Both the position numbers and the translations under genes were made by a program. Source: Streptomyces sp. DSM 15324 (GTDB lineage Bacteria; Actinomycetota; Actinomycetes; Streptomycetales; Streptomycetaceae). From it: a stretch of 55,097 bases of DNA. The number at the start of each line of letters is the position of its first letter. Within the stretch, counting starts at the first letter, position 1. The notes beneath the pieces are model-generated. The model was not told where the DNA came from. It did no database searches and was given only the letters and a program-made list of their open reading frames with translations. The stretch covers positions 68,440 to 123,536 of the forward strand of contig NZ_KQ949040.1 in assembly GCF_001514285.1 (NCBI RefSeq). The letters are read 5' to 3'. This document shows positions 30,771-39,064 of the stretch, in pieces.

Positions 30771-32428
30771 TCACCGCCCTCAGACGGCTCGGCATCCTGG
30801 CCGCACTCATAGGCATCCTCGGCGCCCTCACCGGCGCCCCCGCCCAGGCCGACACCTACACGCCCATCGCCGGCGCCGGCTCGACCTGGGCCGAGAACGC
30901 GGTCGACGAATGGCGCAGGGCCGTCAACCAGTACGGCATGCGCATCAGCTACGCCGGCACCGGTTCGTCGGACGGCCGCCGCCAGTTCCTCTCCGGCACC
31001 GTCGACTTCGCCGTCTCCGACATCCCGTTCCAGACCAACCCCACCGACGGCAGCGCGGCCGAACGCCCCGCGCAGGGGTCGTACGCCTACATGCCGATCG
31101 TCGCCGGCGGCACCGTCTTCATGTACCACCTGACGGTCAACGGCAAGCGGGTCACCAACCTCCGCCTCTCCGGCGACGTCGTCACGAAGATCTTCACGGG
31201 GGCCGTGAAGACCTGGGACGACCCGGTGATCAAGGCGGACAACCCGGGACTCCAGCTCCCGCACCGCCCGATCGTGCCCGTGGTCCGCTCCGACGGCTCC
31301 GGCTCGACCGCCCAGTTCACGATGTGGATGGCCAACCAGCACAAGGCACTGTGGCAGGCGTACTGCGCCAGGGTCGGCCGCTCGGGGGCGTGCGGGCAGA
31401 CCTCGTACTACCCGACGGTCTCGGGCATGATCGCCCAGTCCGGTGACCTCGGGGTCGCCGGGTACGTCGCCCAGAACTACGGCGAGGGCGCGATCGGTTA
31501 CGTCAACTACTCCTACGCCCTCAACGCGCACTATCCGGTCGCCAAGGTCCTCAACCACGCCGGCTACTACACCGAGCCCACCCCGCAGAACGTGGCGGTC
31601 TCGCTGCTCAAGGCGAAGATCAACACGAACCGGAACTCCGCCGACTACCTCACCCAGCAGCTCGACGGCGTCTACAACGACAGCGACCGGCGCAACTACC
31701 CGCTGTCCAGCTACTCGTACATGATCCTGCCGCTGAAGGTGCAGGGCACCTTCACCAAGGCCAAGGGCAAGACGCTCGGCGCGTTCTCCTACTACTTCAT
31801 GTGCCAGGGCCAGCAGCAGGCACCCGACCTCGGCTACTCACCGCTGCCGATCAACCTGGTGCAGGCGGGCTTCGCCCAGATCCGCCGGATCCCCGGTGTG
31901 CAGGCGCAGAACATCAACATCCGCAACTGCAACAACCCGACCTTCACCACCAACGGCCGCAACAAGCTGGCCGAGACCGCGCCCTACCCGAAGGACTGCG
32001 ACAAGAAGGGCGCCGCGCCCTGCACCACCGGCAGTGGCGGCGCCAAGGCGACCGGCGCGGACGGCGGTGCGGGCGGGGCGGCCGGCGGCTCGACCGGTGG
32101 CGCCGCGGGCGCCTCGGGCGGAACGGCCGCCGGCGGCGGCACGGGCGCGTCCGGCTCCGCCGGGCAGCCGTCCGTCGACCCCGACACCGGCCAGACCCTG
32201 AGCCCGGGCGGCGGCACGGCGAACGGCTCCGGCGGCGGTACGGCCACCACCGCCGACGGCACGGTCGCCCTCGCCCAGCCCGTCGCGATCGCCGGGCACA
32301 CCGGCTGGACCTCCACCCAGACGCTGATGCTGCTCGCCGCGTTCCTCGTCCTCGCCCTGATCCTGCTGCCCTCGCTGGTCTCCCGGCTGCTGCGCGGCGG
32401 CGGCTCCTCGAACGGGGGCACGCGATGA
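30767..32428 (+). CDS. Membrane-anchored PstS-like phosphate-binding protein
   Basis: This is a 553-residue exported protein starting at the ATG that overlaps the pstA stop. The signal peptide is MITALRRLGILAALIGILGA, cleaved near APAQA. The PstS fold is clear: PIAGAGSTWAENAVDEWRR, ISYAGTGSSDGRRQFLSGTVDFAVSDIPF, and VPVVRSDGSGSTAQFTMWM, all parts of the phosphate pocket. After residue 395 a Gly/Ala/Thr-rich linker of about 100 residues leads to a C-terminal helix (STQTLMLLAAFLVLALILLP) with a basic RLLRGG tail. It is thus tethered by a C-terminal anchor rather than a lipid, unlike canonical PstS. Cys pairs suggest disulfides. Confidence 0.88.
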   Translation: MITALRRLGILAALIGILGALTGAPAQADTYTPIAGAGSTWAENAVDEWRRAVNQYGMRISYAGTGSSDGRRQFLSGTVDFAVSDIPFQTNPTDGSAAERPAQGSYAYMPIVAGGTVFMYHLTVNGKRVTNLRLSGDVVTKIFTGAVKTWDDPVIKADNPGLQLPHRPIVPVVRSDGSGSTAQFTMWMANQHKALWQAYCARVGRSGACGQTSYYPTVSGMIAQSGDLGVAGYVAQNYGEGAIGYVNYSYALNAHYPVAKVLNHAGYYTEPTPQNVAVSLLKAKINTNRNSADYLTQQLDGVYNDSDRRNYPLSSYSYMILPLKVQGTFTKAKGKTLGAFSYYFMCQGQQQAPDLGYSPLPINLVQAGFAQIRRIPGVQAQNINIRNCNNPTFTTNGRNKLAETAPYPKDCDKKGAAPCTTGSGGAKATGADGGAGGAAGGSTGGAAGASGGTAAGGGTGASGSAGQPSVDPDTGQTLSPGGGTANGSGGGTATTADGTVALAQPVAIAGHTGWTSTQTLMLLAAFLVLALILLPSLVSRLLRGGGSSNGGTR

Positions 32429-35043
32429 ACGCCGTACGCCGGACCCTTCTGCGTCTCGTCGCCGGTGCCGCCGTGGGCGCCCTCGCCGGGCTCGCGGTCG
32501 CCCAGGCCGCCCCGCCCGCGACCGCGGCCCCCTCCTCGTCCTCGTCCTCCGCCGTCACCGTCTCCGGGCGCGGCGAGTTCCGGGACATGAGGTTCACGGT
32601 CTCCCAGACCGCCGACCTCACCAGCCAGGCCGTCACCGTCTCCTGGAGCGGCGGCACCCCGAGCACCTTCGCGGGCACCCTGTTCGACACGGACTTCGTG
32701 CAGATCATGCAGTGCTGGGGCGACGACGACGGCACGGTCCCCGCCAACCCGGGCCCCTCGCGCACCCAGTGCCAGTACGGGGCCTCGCCGACCACGGACC
32801 GGGGCAGCTGGCCCGGCAACGACTACGACGACACCCGCCGGGTCTTCTACAGCGCCGAGCCCACCAACTACGGCCAGGACGACCGCTACGGCGCCACCAA
32901 CCCCAACGCCCCGGGCGAGGTGCCGTTCAAGCCGGTCAGCGGCGCCACCGTCACCTCCAACACCCAGAACAACCCCTACTTCAACCGCAACACCACCAAC
33001 GAGATCGACTTCGCCCGCACCGGCGCCGACGGCACCGGCAAGGAGTTCTTCGAGGTGCAGACCGCCAACGAGGCCCCGCACCTCGGCTGCGGCGTCGTCG
33101 TCAAGACGGACGGCGTGTCCCGGCCGCGCAGCTGCTGGCTGGTGATCGTCCCGCAGGGCCACCTCGACCTCGACGGCAAGCCGTACGCGGACCACAGCCA
33201 GGTCAACGCGGGCTCCCCGGTCTCCTCCACCAACTGGAAGAACCGCGTCGCGATCCCGCTGCACTTCAACCCGGTCGGCACCAACTGCGCCCTCGGCTCC
33301 GACGAACGGGCCACCACCGGCAGTGAACTGGCCGCCGACGCCATGACGAGCTGGCAGACCGCCCTGTGCGCCACCGGAAAGGTCTACGGCTACACCGAAC
33401 TCGGCGAACCCGACACCCGCGCCCGCCTCGGCAACGACGGCTCCTCCGGACTCGCCTTCACCACCCGCGCGCTGGGCGCCGACGCGGGCACGAGCGCCCC
33501 GGACGACCCCACCGTCTACGCACCCACCGCGCTCTCCGGCACCGTCATCGGCTTCACCATCGAACGCAGACCGAAGGCCACCGCCTCCCAGGCCACGCAG
33601 AGACTCGCCGGGAGCAAGATCGAGTCAATCGACCTCAACCCGCGTCTGGTGGCCAAGCTGCTCACCGAGTCCTACCGCAACTCGCCCTGGGGAGCGGTCA
33701 TCGGTTCCACCGCCGCCCAGGGCTACGGCTGGGCGAGGAACAACCCGGCCGGCCTCGCGAGCGACCCCGAGTTCATCGCACTCAACCCGGAGTTCGCGGA
33801 GCTGTCGGTCGCCGAGACCCCGGCCACCGACACCGACCTGCTGACGTCGCTCGGCCACTCCGACTCGGCCCGCGCGGTGTGGCAGTGGATCGTCGCCGAC
33901 AAGGACGCCCGGGGCTTCCTCGCGGGGGTGTCCGACGACTGGGGCATGCGGGTCAACCCGTACTTCACCACCAACACGGACCTCAACCCGACCGGATTCG
34001 CCTTCGACCCGGCGAACACCGACACCTACCCCAAGAGCGACCCGTGGTGCACGATCCCGCCGGGCACCGGCGCCACCGAGAAGCAGTGCATGATCGACTT
34101 CCACCCGTACGTGGCGGACATGCACGCCGGCGCGCTGCACACCCTGCGCACCGACAGCCTGTGGAAGGCGAGCTGGGACCCGCTGGCCAGCCCGCCGGCG
34201 TACAAGAACTCGGGCCCGCAGACCGTCGGCTCCCGGTTCATGATCACCATCACGGACGCGGCCTCCGCCGCCCGGTACGGACTGCGCACCGCGCGCCTGC
34301 TCAACGCCGCCGGCACCTACGTCGCCCCCAGCGGCGTCACCCTGACCGCCGCCGCGGCGAGCGCCACCGGCAAGAGCGCCCCCGAGATCAGCCCCGCCAA
34401 GGCCACCGCGAAGGACGCCTACCCGCTCGCCCAGCTGGTCTACGCGGCCGTACGCCCCGCGAAGCTCGACGCCGCCGCCCGCAAGGACTACGCGACCCTG
34501 CTGCGGTACGCGGCCGGCACCGGGCAGACCACGGGCGCCGACCCGGGCCTGCTCCCGGCCGGATACGCCCCGCTGACGCGGACGCTGCGCACCCGGACCA
34601 CCCGGGCCGCCGACGCGCTCCTGCACTACAAGGCCCCCGCCACGGGGAGCGGCGACGGATCGGCCGCGGGCGGCGGCTCCGGCGGCTCCACGACCACGGG
34701 CGGCACCACCGGTGACCTCTCCGGCGGCACGGCGGGCGGCACCACCACCGGCGGTGCCGGCGCGAGCGCCAGTGCCACCCCGAGCAGTGCGGCCTCCTAC
34801 GACGGCGGCAAGGCCGTATCGACCACCGCCTCCGGCGCCACGCCCGCCGACCCCGCGAACCCGCTGCGCTACGCCGTGCCCGTCGGGGCCGCCCTCGGCG
34901 CCGTGGCGGGGGTGGGCGCGCCCTTCGCGGGCGGCGGCCGGCTGCGCCTGCCGCTGCGGCTGCCGCTCCCCGGCGGCCGCACGGTGACGGTCGTACCGGA
35001 ACTCGCCCTGCCCGAACGGCTGCGGAGACTCCTGCGGCCCTGA
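32425..35043 (+). CDS. Large secreted, membrane-anchored protein with divergent substrate-binding-like domain
   Basis: This 872-residue protein begins at the ATG overlapping the previous stop. The signal peptide covers MNAVRRTLLRLVAGAAVGAL to ATAAP. Residues 40-260 form a beta-rich region (VTVSQTADLTSQAVTVSWSG) with several Cys (MQCWGDDDG, RTQCQYG, LGCGVVV, SCWLVIV). Residues 290-740 resemble a PstS-type binding fold: ELAADAMTSWQTALC, YAPTALSGTVIGFTIERR, LNPRLVAKLLTESYRN. A Gly/Ser/Thr linker precedes the C-terminal helix RYAVPVGAALGAVAGVGAPF and a basic LPLRLPLPGG tail. Function is unknown. Its position inside a pst operon suggests a surface partner of the importer. Confidence 0.8.
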   Translation: MNAVRRTLLRLVAGAAVGALAGLAVAQAAPPATAAPSSSSSSAVTVSGRGEFRDMRFTVSQTADLTSQAVTVSWSGGTPSTFAGTLFDTDFVQIMQCWGDDDGTVPANPGPSRTQCQYGASPTTDRGSWPGNDYDDTRRVFYSAEPTNYGQDDRYGATNPNAPGEVPFKPVSGATVTSNTQNNPYFNRNTTNEIDFARTGADGTGKEFFEVQTANEAPHLGCGVVVKTDGVSRPRSCWLVIVPQGHLDLDGKPYADHSQVNAGSPVSSTNWKNRVAIPLHFNPVGTNCALGSDERATTGSELAADAMTSWQTALCATGKVYGYTELGEPDTRARLGNDGSSGLAFTTRALGADAGTSAPDDPTVYAPTALSGTVIGFTIERRPKATASQATQRLAGSKIESIDLNPRLVAKLLTESYRNSPWGAVIGSTAAQGYGWARNNPAGLASDPEFIALNPEFAELSVAETPATDTDLLTSLGHSDSARAVWQWIVADKDARGFLAGVSDDWGMRVNPYFTTNTDLNPTGFAFDPANTDTYPKSDPWCTIPPGTGATEKQCMIDFHPYVADMHAGALHTLRTDSLWKASWDPLASPPAYKNSGPQTVGSRFMITITDAASAARYGLRTARLLNAAGTYVAPSGVTLTAAAASATGKSAPEISPAKATAKDAYPLAQLVYAAVRPAKLDAAARKDYATLLRYAAGTGQTTGADPGLLPAGYAPLTRTLRTRTTRAADALLHYKAPATGSGDGSAAGGGSGGSTTTGGTTGDLSGGTAGGTTTGGAGASASATPSSAASYDGGKAVSTTASGATPADPANPLRYAVPVGAALGAVAGVGAPFAGGGRLRLPLRLPLPGGRTVTVVPELALPERLRRLLRP

Positions 35044-35074
35044 GCGCCCCCTCGGGCGGCGCTCCCCACGGACG

Positions 35075-35109
35075 GCCGCCCGCCCCGAAGGACAGTCGGG
35101 GCGGACGGC
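35075..35109 (+). terminator. Strong hairpin between the 872-residue gene and the Ig-domain PstS gene
   Basis: GCCGCCCGCCCCGA pairs with TCGGGGCGGACGGC (13 of 14 positions) around the loop AGGACAG. It starts 31 bases after a stop codon and could end or attenuate transcription of the first four genes. Confidence 0.65.
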
Positions 35110-35176
35110 CCGCACCACCCTGCCAGATCGATCCACCTGTTTCTCCACCCCTTTCGCACAGTCACGGAGACTCTCC

Positions 35177-37153
35177 ATGCGCAGAACGCGCTCCACGGCC
35201 GCGCTCGTCGCCGCCGCAGTGGTGGCCGGCGGTGTGGCTCTCGCGAGCCCGGCGTACGCCGACCCCACCCCCGCCGGGACCTTCCGCCAGCTGGTCGGCG
35301 TGGGCTCCGACACCACCCAGGACGTGCTCAACGCCCTCGCCGGCGACACCGTGGGCGGCAAGGACTACTCCGGAACCGCCGTGAAGTCGGCGACCGGCGC
35401 GGGCATCGCCTCCTACGACGCGATCGGCTCGTCGACGATCCAGACCCGCTCGGGCGGTGCGTCCTTCAACCGCCCGAACGGCTCCGGAGCGGGCCGCACG
35501 GCGCTGAGCATGTCCCTCACCGGTGACAAGTTCCCCAACAACAACGGTGTCGCCATCAGCGGCCAGGTCGACTTCGCCCGCTCCTCCAGCGGTCCGAGCT
35601 TCTCCGGCAACGCCCTCACCTACATCCCGTTCGCGCGGGACGCGGTCGGCATCGCGGTCCGCGGCTCCGGCCTGGACTCGCTGACGTCCCAGCAGCTGTT
35701 CGACATCTACAAGGCCAACGGCACGCGCGTCCTGGGCGGCCAGACCCTGCACCCGGTCCTGCCGCAGACCAACTCCGGCACCCGCAAGTTCTTCCTTCAG
35801 GCCATCGGTCTGACCGAGGACACCGTCGACACCAGCCTGCCGACCGTCCAGGAGAACCAGGCGAACACGGCCCTCACCCAGGACGGCTCGCTCGTGCCGT
35901 TCTCCGTGGGCAGCTGGATCGCGCAGAACAACGGCATCGCCCCCGACTACAGCTCCACCGCGGTCGCCGCGGGCGCGCACCTGGCCAGCGTCCAGCTGCC
36001 GGGCGACACGGGCGGCGTCACCAGCCCGATCACCACGGTCGACGGCAAGCTCGCCCCGGTTCCCCACTACTACGAGAACTCCACCTTCGGCCGGGACGTC
36101 TACAACGTCGTCCCGAGCCGCGCGATCGACACGAGCAGCGTCTTCTTCGACAAGGACCTCTACGACGTCTTCGTCACCAGCGGCGACCACGAGGCGGCCC
36201 TCGCCTCCGAGAACGCCGAGAAGGTCATCGCGGCCTTCGGCTTCCTGAACGAGTCGTACAACGGCTCGATCAACCTGGCCAAGCACGCCAAGGTCGGCGG
36301 TCTGGAGATCAAGGGCCTGACCACGCCCGGCGCGCCCGTGCTCCAGGCCACCGTGGGCGACGCGAGCGTCAACCTGACCTGGACCGCGCCGGTCCCGGCC
36401 CCCGCGCAGCCCGTCACCGACTACCGCGTCACCCTGAAGGACGCGGACGGCGGCGTCGTCGCCACGAAGGACGTGCCGGCGAGCACCACCTCGTACTCCT
36501 TCACCGGCCTGGCCACCGGCACCTACACCGCCACCGTCGCCGCCGCCACCGTCGTCGGCACCGGCGCGGAGGCCACCTGGACCGGCGCGCTCAAGTACGC
36601 CAGCACCGTCAAGGCGACCGCCGCGGCCACCGCGTACGGAAGGACGCCGAAGGTCGTCGTCACCGTCACCGGCTCGCACTCGGTCACCCCGGCCGGCCCG
36701 GTGACCGTGAAGGAGGGCACCACCACCCTCGGCACCGGCACCCTCAGCGGCGGCACGGTCACCCTCGCTCTGTCGAACCACCTCAAGGTCGGCACGCACA
36801 GCCTGACCGTGTCCTACGGCGGCAGCACCCAGCTGAACGCGTCCTCGGCCGCGGTCTCCCTGAAGATCACCAAGGCGACGCCGTCGGTCGCGACCACCGC
36901 CCCGGCCTCCGTGGCCCACACCGCCCGCGCCAAGGCCACCGTCAAGGTCACCGCCACCGGCACCACGCCCACCGGCACCGTCCGGATCTACGAGGGCACC
37001 CGGGTGATCGCCACCGGCACCCTGAGCGGCGGCAAGGTCACCGTCACGCTGCCCCGGCTGACCCGGGGCCGCCACACCCTGCACGCGAGCTACCTGGGCT
37101 CCTCGACGGTGAACGCCAAGAACGGCGCGAACTTCGTCATCAGGTCCACCTGA
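35177..37153 (+). CDS. PstS-like secreted protein with FN3 and two Ig-like domains
   Basis: This is a 658-residue exported protein; the ATG has GGAG eight bases upstream. The signal peptide is MRRTRSTAALVAAAVVAGGV, cleaved after SPAYA. The binding-protein part (residues 30-370) has LVGVGSDTTQDVLNALAGD, DAIGSSTIQTR, GQVDFARSSSGP, YIPFARDAVGIAV and LPQTNSGTRKFFLQAIG. An FN3 domain follows near 383-470 (VNLTWTAPVPA, TSYSFTGLATGTYTATV). Two Ig-like Big-type repeats fill about 475-567 and 568-658 (GTVRIYEGTRVIATGTLSGG, ending in SYLGSSTVNA). There is no anchor; it is probably secreted or bound through the Ig domains. Hairpins on both sides suggest it may be its own transcript. Confidence 0.85.
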   Translation: MRRTRSTAALVAAAVVAGGVALASPAYADPTPAGTFRQLVGVGSDTTQDVLNALAGDTVGGKDYSGTAVKSATGAGIASYDAIGSSTIQTRSGGASFNRPNGSGAGRTALSMSLTGDKFPNNNGVAISGQVDFARSSSGPSFSGNALTYIPFARDAVGIAVRGSGLDSLTSQQLFDIYKANGTRVLGGQTLHPVLPQTNSGTRKFFLQAIGLTEDTVDTSLPTVQENQANTALTQDGSLVPFSVGSWIAQNNGIAPDYSSTAVAAGAHLASVQLPGDTGGVTSPITTVDGKLAPVPHYYENSTFGRDVYNVVPSRAIDTSSVFFDKDLYDVFVTSGDHEAALASENAEKVIAAFGFLNESYNGSINLAKHAKVGGLEIKGLTTPGAPVLQATVGDASVNLTWTAPVPAPAQPVTDYRVTLKDADGGVVATKDVPASTTSYSFTGLATGTYTATVAAATVVGTGAEATWTGALKYASTVKATAAATAYGRTPKVVVTVTGSHSVTPAGPVTVKEGTTTLGTGTLSGGTVTLALSNHLKVGTHSLTVSYGGSTQLNASSAAVSLKITKATPSVATTAPASVAHTARAKATVKVTATGTTPTGTVRIYEGTRVIATGTLSGGKVTVTLPRLTRGRHTLHASYLGSSTVNAKNGANFVIRST

Positions 37154-37185
37154 TCCGGGGTCCTCGCGACCCCTCCGGAGCCCGG

Positions 37186-37223
37186 CGGCCGGGGAGACCA
37201 CTGAGGGAGTGTCTCCCCGGCCG
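37186..37223 (+). terminator. Perfect 13-bp hairpin after the Ig-domain PstS gene
   Basis: CGGCCGGGGAGAC and GTCTCCCCGGCCG are exact complements around a 12-base loop. The hairpin begins 32 bases after the stop and ends about 36 bases before the AAGGAGG of the next gene. It is the best terminator candidate in the window. Confidence 0.75.
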
Positions 37224-37275
37224 ACCGGCCCCACCCCCGTACGCACACCCCTGTCTGTGAAGGAGGCGGGCCGCC

Positions 37276-38166
37276 GTGACGGTCGCCGTACCCTTGACGC
37301 CCTCCCGCGTCCGCAGCGTCACCGCCGTCCGTCATCTCGCCCGCGGCGGCCTGCTCGGCCTGGCCGCCCTGCTGCTCGGCATCACCGCACAGCTGCTGGT
37401 CATCAGCGGCGCACAGGAACACTCCGCACAGCACGCGGCCTTCGACGAGCTGCGCAACCAGCTCGCCCTCGGCACCGCCCCGGTCGCCCAGACCGACCAG
37501 GACGGCCGGCTGCTCGCCCCCGGCACGCCGGTCGCGATCGTCGACGTCCCCAGCCTGGGGACGACCCAGGTCGTCCTGGAGGGCACCGACTCCTCCGTCC
37601 TCACCGACGGCCCCGGCCACCGCCGGGACACGCCCATGCCCGGCCAGGCCGGCACCAGCGTCCTGATGGGCCGCGCCGCCGCCTACGGCGGACCCTTCAG
37701 CGGGCTGTCCTCCCTCGCGGCCGGCGACACGTTCACTGTGACCACCGGCCAGGGCAAGGCGACGTACCAGGTCAGCGGCGTACGACGGGCCGGTGACCCG
37801 GCGCCCGCACCGCTCGCCGCCGGCAAGGGACGGCTGGTCCTGGTCACCGCCACCGGCTCCCCCTTCGTCCCGTCCGGAGTCCTGCGCGTGGACGCCGACC
37901 TGACGTCCACGCCCTTCCCGACCCCGGCCGCCGTGATCCGCTCCGGCACGCTCCCCGCGTCCGAGGAGCCGCTGGCCCGGCCCGACGGGGTGCCCTGGCC
38001 GCTGGTGATGTGGCTCCAGGCGCTGCTGCTCGCCGCGGTGGCCGCGGTCTGGGCCTGGCACCGGTGGGGCCGCCACCAGACCTGGATCGTCTTCGCCCCG
38101 GTCGTCGCGGTGCTCGGCCTCCAGGTCGCCACCCGCACCACCGAGCTCCTGCCCAATCTGCTGTGA
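37276..38166 (+). CDS. Sortase-fold membrane protein lacking catalytic His and Cys
   Basis: This is a 296-residue protein starting at GTG behind a full AAGGAGG. One N-terminal helix (LLGLAALLLGITAQLLVIS) is followed by an extracytoplasmic domain with sortase class E/F order: VAIVDVPSLGTTQVVLEGTD, TSVLMGRAAAYGGPFSGLSSL, GDTFTVTTGQGKATYQVSGVRR, RLVLVTATGSPF, VLRVDADL. The catalytic His of the GHR/GHRD motif is Arg133, and the Cys of the LxTC motif is Ala192; an Arg (204) remains. Two further helices close the protein (PLVMWLQALLLAAVAAVWAW and IVFAPVVAVLGLQVA). It is probably an assembly or anchoring factor, not a transpeptidase. pstB follows at once. Confidence 0.78.
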   Translation: MTVAVPLTPSRVRSVTAVRHLARGGLLGLAALLLGITAQLLVISGAQEHSAQHAAFDELRNQLALGTAPVAQTDQDGRLLAPGTPVAIVDVPSLGTTQVVLEGTDSSVLTDGPGHRRDTPMPGQAGTSVLMGRAAAYGGPFSGLSSLAAGDTFTVTTGQGKATYQVSGVRRAGDPAPAPLAAGKGRLVLVTATGSPFVPSGVLRVDADLTSTPFPTPAAVIRSGTLPASEEPLARPDGVPWPLVMWLQALLLAAVAAVWAWHRWGRHQTWIVFAPVVAVLGLQVATRTTELLPNLL

Positions 38167-38176
38167 GGTGTCCGAC

Positions 38177-39025
38177 ATGACCGAAGTAGCCGAGTCCCTG
38201 ACCGACACGGTCGTCCTCCCCCCGGTGGAGACCACCGCCCACGGCGGCGCCCCCGCCACGCTCGACGCCCGCGCCGTCTCGGCCTGGTTCGGCACCCACC
38301 AGGTGCTCAGCCGGGTGTCGCTGACCATGCCCGCCGGCCGGGTGACCGCCCTCATCGGCCCCTCCGGCTGCGGCAAGTCGACGTTCCTGCGCACCCTGAA
38401 CCGGATGCACGAGATGATCCCGGCCGCCCGTTTCGGCGGCGAGGTGCTCTTCGAGGGCGAGGACATCTACGACCCCTCCTGGCGCCTGACGGACGCCCGC
38501 CGCAGGATCGGCATGGTCTTCCAGAAGCCGAACCCGTTCCCCGCCATGTCGATCTACGACAACGTGGTCGCGGGCCTGCGCCTGACGGGCACCAAGGCGA
38601 ACCGCCGCGAGAAGGACGTCCTGGTCGAGGAGTCCCTGTCCCGGGCCGGCCTGTGGAAGGAGGTCCGCGACCGGCTGCGGCAGCCCGGCGGCGCGCTCTC
38701 GGGCGGCCAGCAGCAGCGGCTGTGCATCGCGCGGGCCCTGGCCGTGCGCCCCCGGGTGCTGCTCATGGACGAACCCTGCTCCGCCCTCGACCCCACCTCC
38801 ACCCGCCGGGTGGAGGAGACCATCCAGGAGCTGGCCGGGCAGGTCACGGTCGTGATCGTCACCCACAACATGCAGCAGGCCAACCGCGTCTCCCAGCAGT
38901 GCGCCTTCTTCCTCGCCGAGCAGGGCACCCCCGGCGGGATCGTCGAGGCGGGCCCCACCGAGGACATCTTCGGCTCCCCGCGGGACCAGCGGACGGCGGA
39001 CTACGTGGCGGGCCGCTTCGGCTGA
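38177..39025 (+). CDS. pstB: Phosphate-type ABC transporter ATPase PstB
   Basis: ATP-hydrolysing subunit of the importer, 282 residues from the ATG with GAGG eight bases upstream (a GTG three codons earlier is possible). The first 30 residues are an unusual extension before the ABC domain. Motifs: Walker A GPSGCGKST, Q-loop MVFQKPNPFPAMSIYDNV, signature LSGGQQQRLCIARAL, Walker B VLLMDEPCSALDP, H-loop VTHNMQQ. The long Q-loop with KPNPFP and the C-terminal ESFGSPRDQRTxDYVxGxFG-like end (EDIFGSPRDQRTADYVAGRFG, split) are typical of PstB. It is separated from pstCA by three surface genes and the pseudo-sortase gene, but completes the set. Confidence 0.92.
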   Translation: MTEVAESLTDTVVLPPVETTAHGGAPATLDARAVSAWFGTHQVLSRVSLTMPAGRVTALIGPSGCGKSTFLRTLNRMHEMIPAARFGGEVLFEGEDIYDPSWRLTDARRRIGMVFQKPNPFPAMSIYDNVVAGLRLTGTKANRREKDVLVEESLSRAGLWKEVRDRLRQPGGALSGGQQQRLCIARALAVRPRVLLMDEPCSALDPTSTRRVEETIQELAGQVTVVIVTHNMQQANRVSQQCAFFLAEQGTPGGIVEAGPTEDIFGSPRDQRTADYVAGRFG

Positions 39026-39064
39026 CCCGCCCCCCACACGCCCGCGTGCCGGAAAATCGACGGC

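Noticed and set aside
35162..37246. 694-codon antisense frame over the Ig-domain PstS gene
   Set aside because: Low-complexity Gly/Val/Asp/Arg sequence without start signal or motif, while the plus strand has a signal peptide and clear domains.
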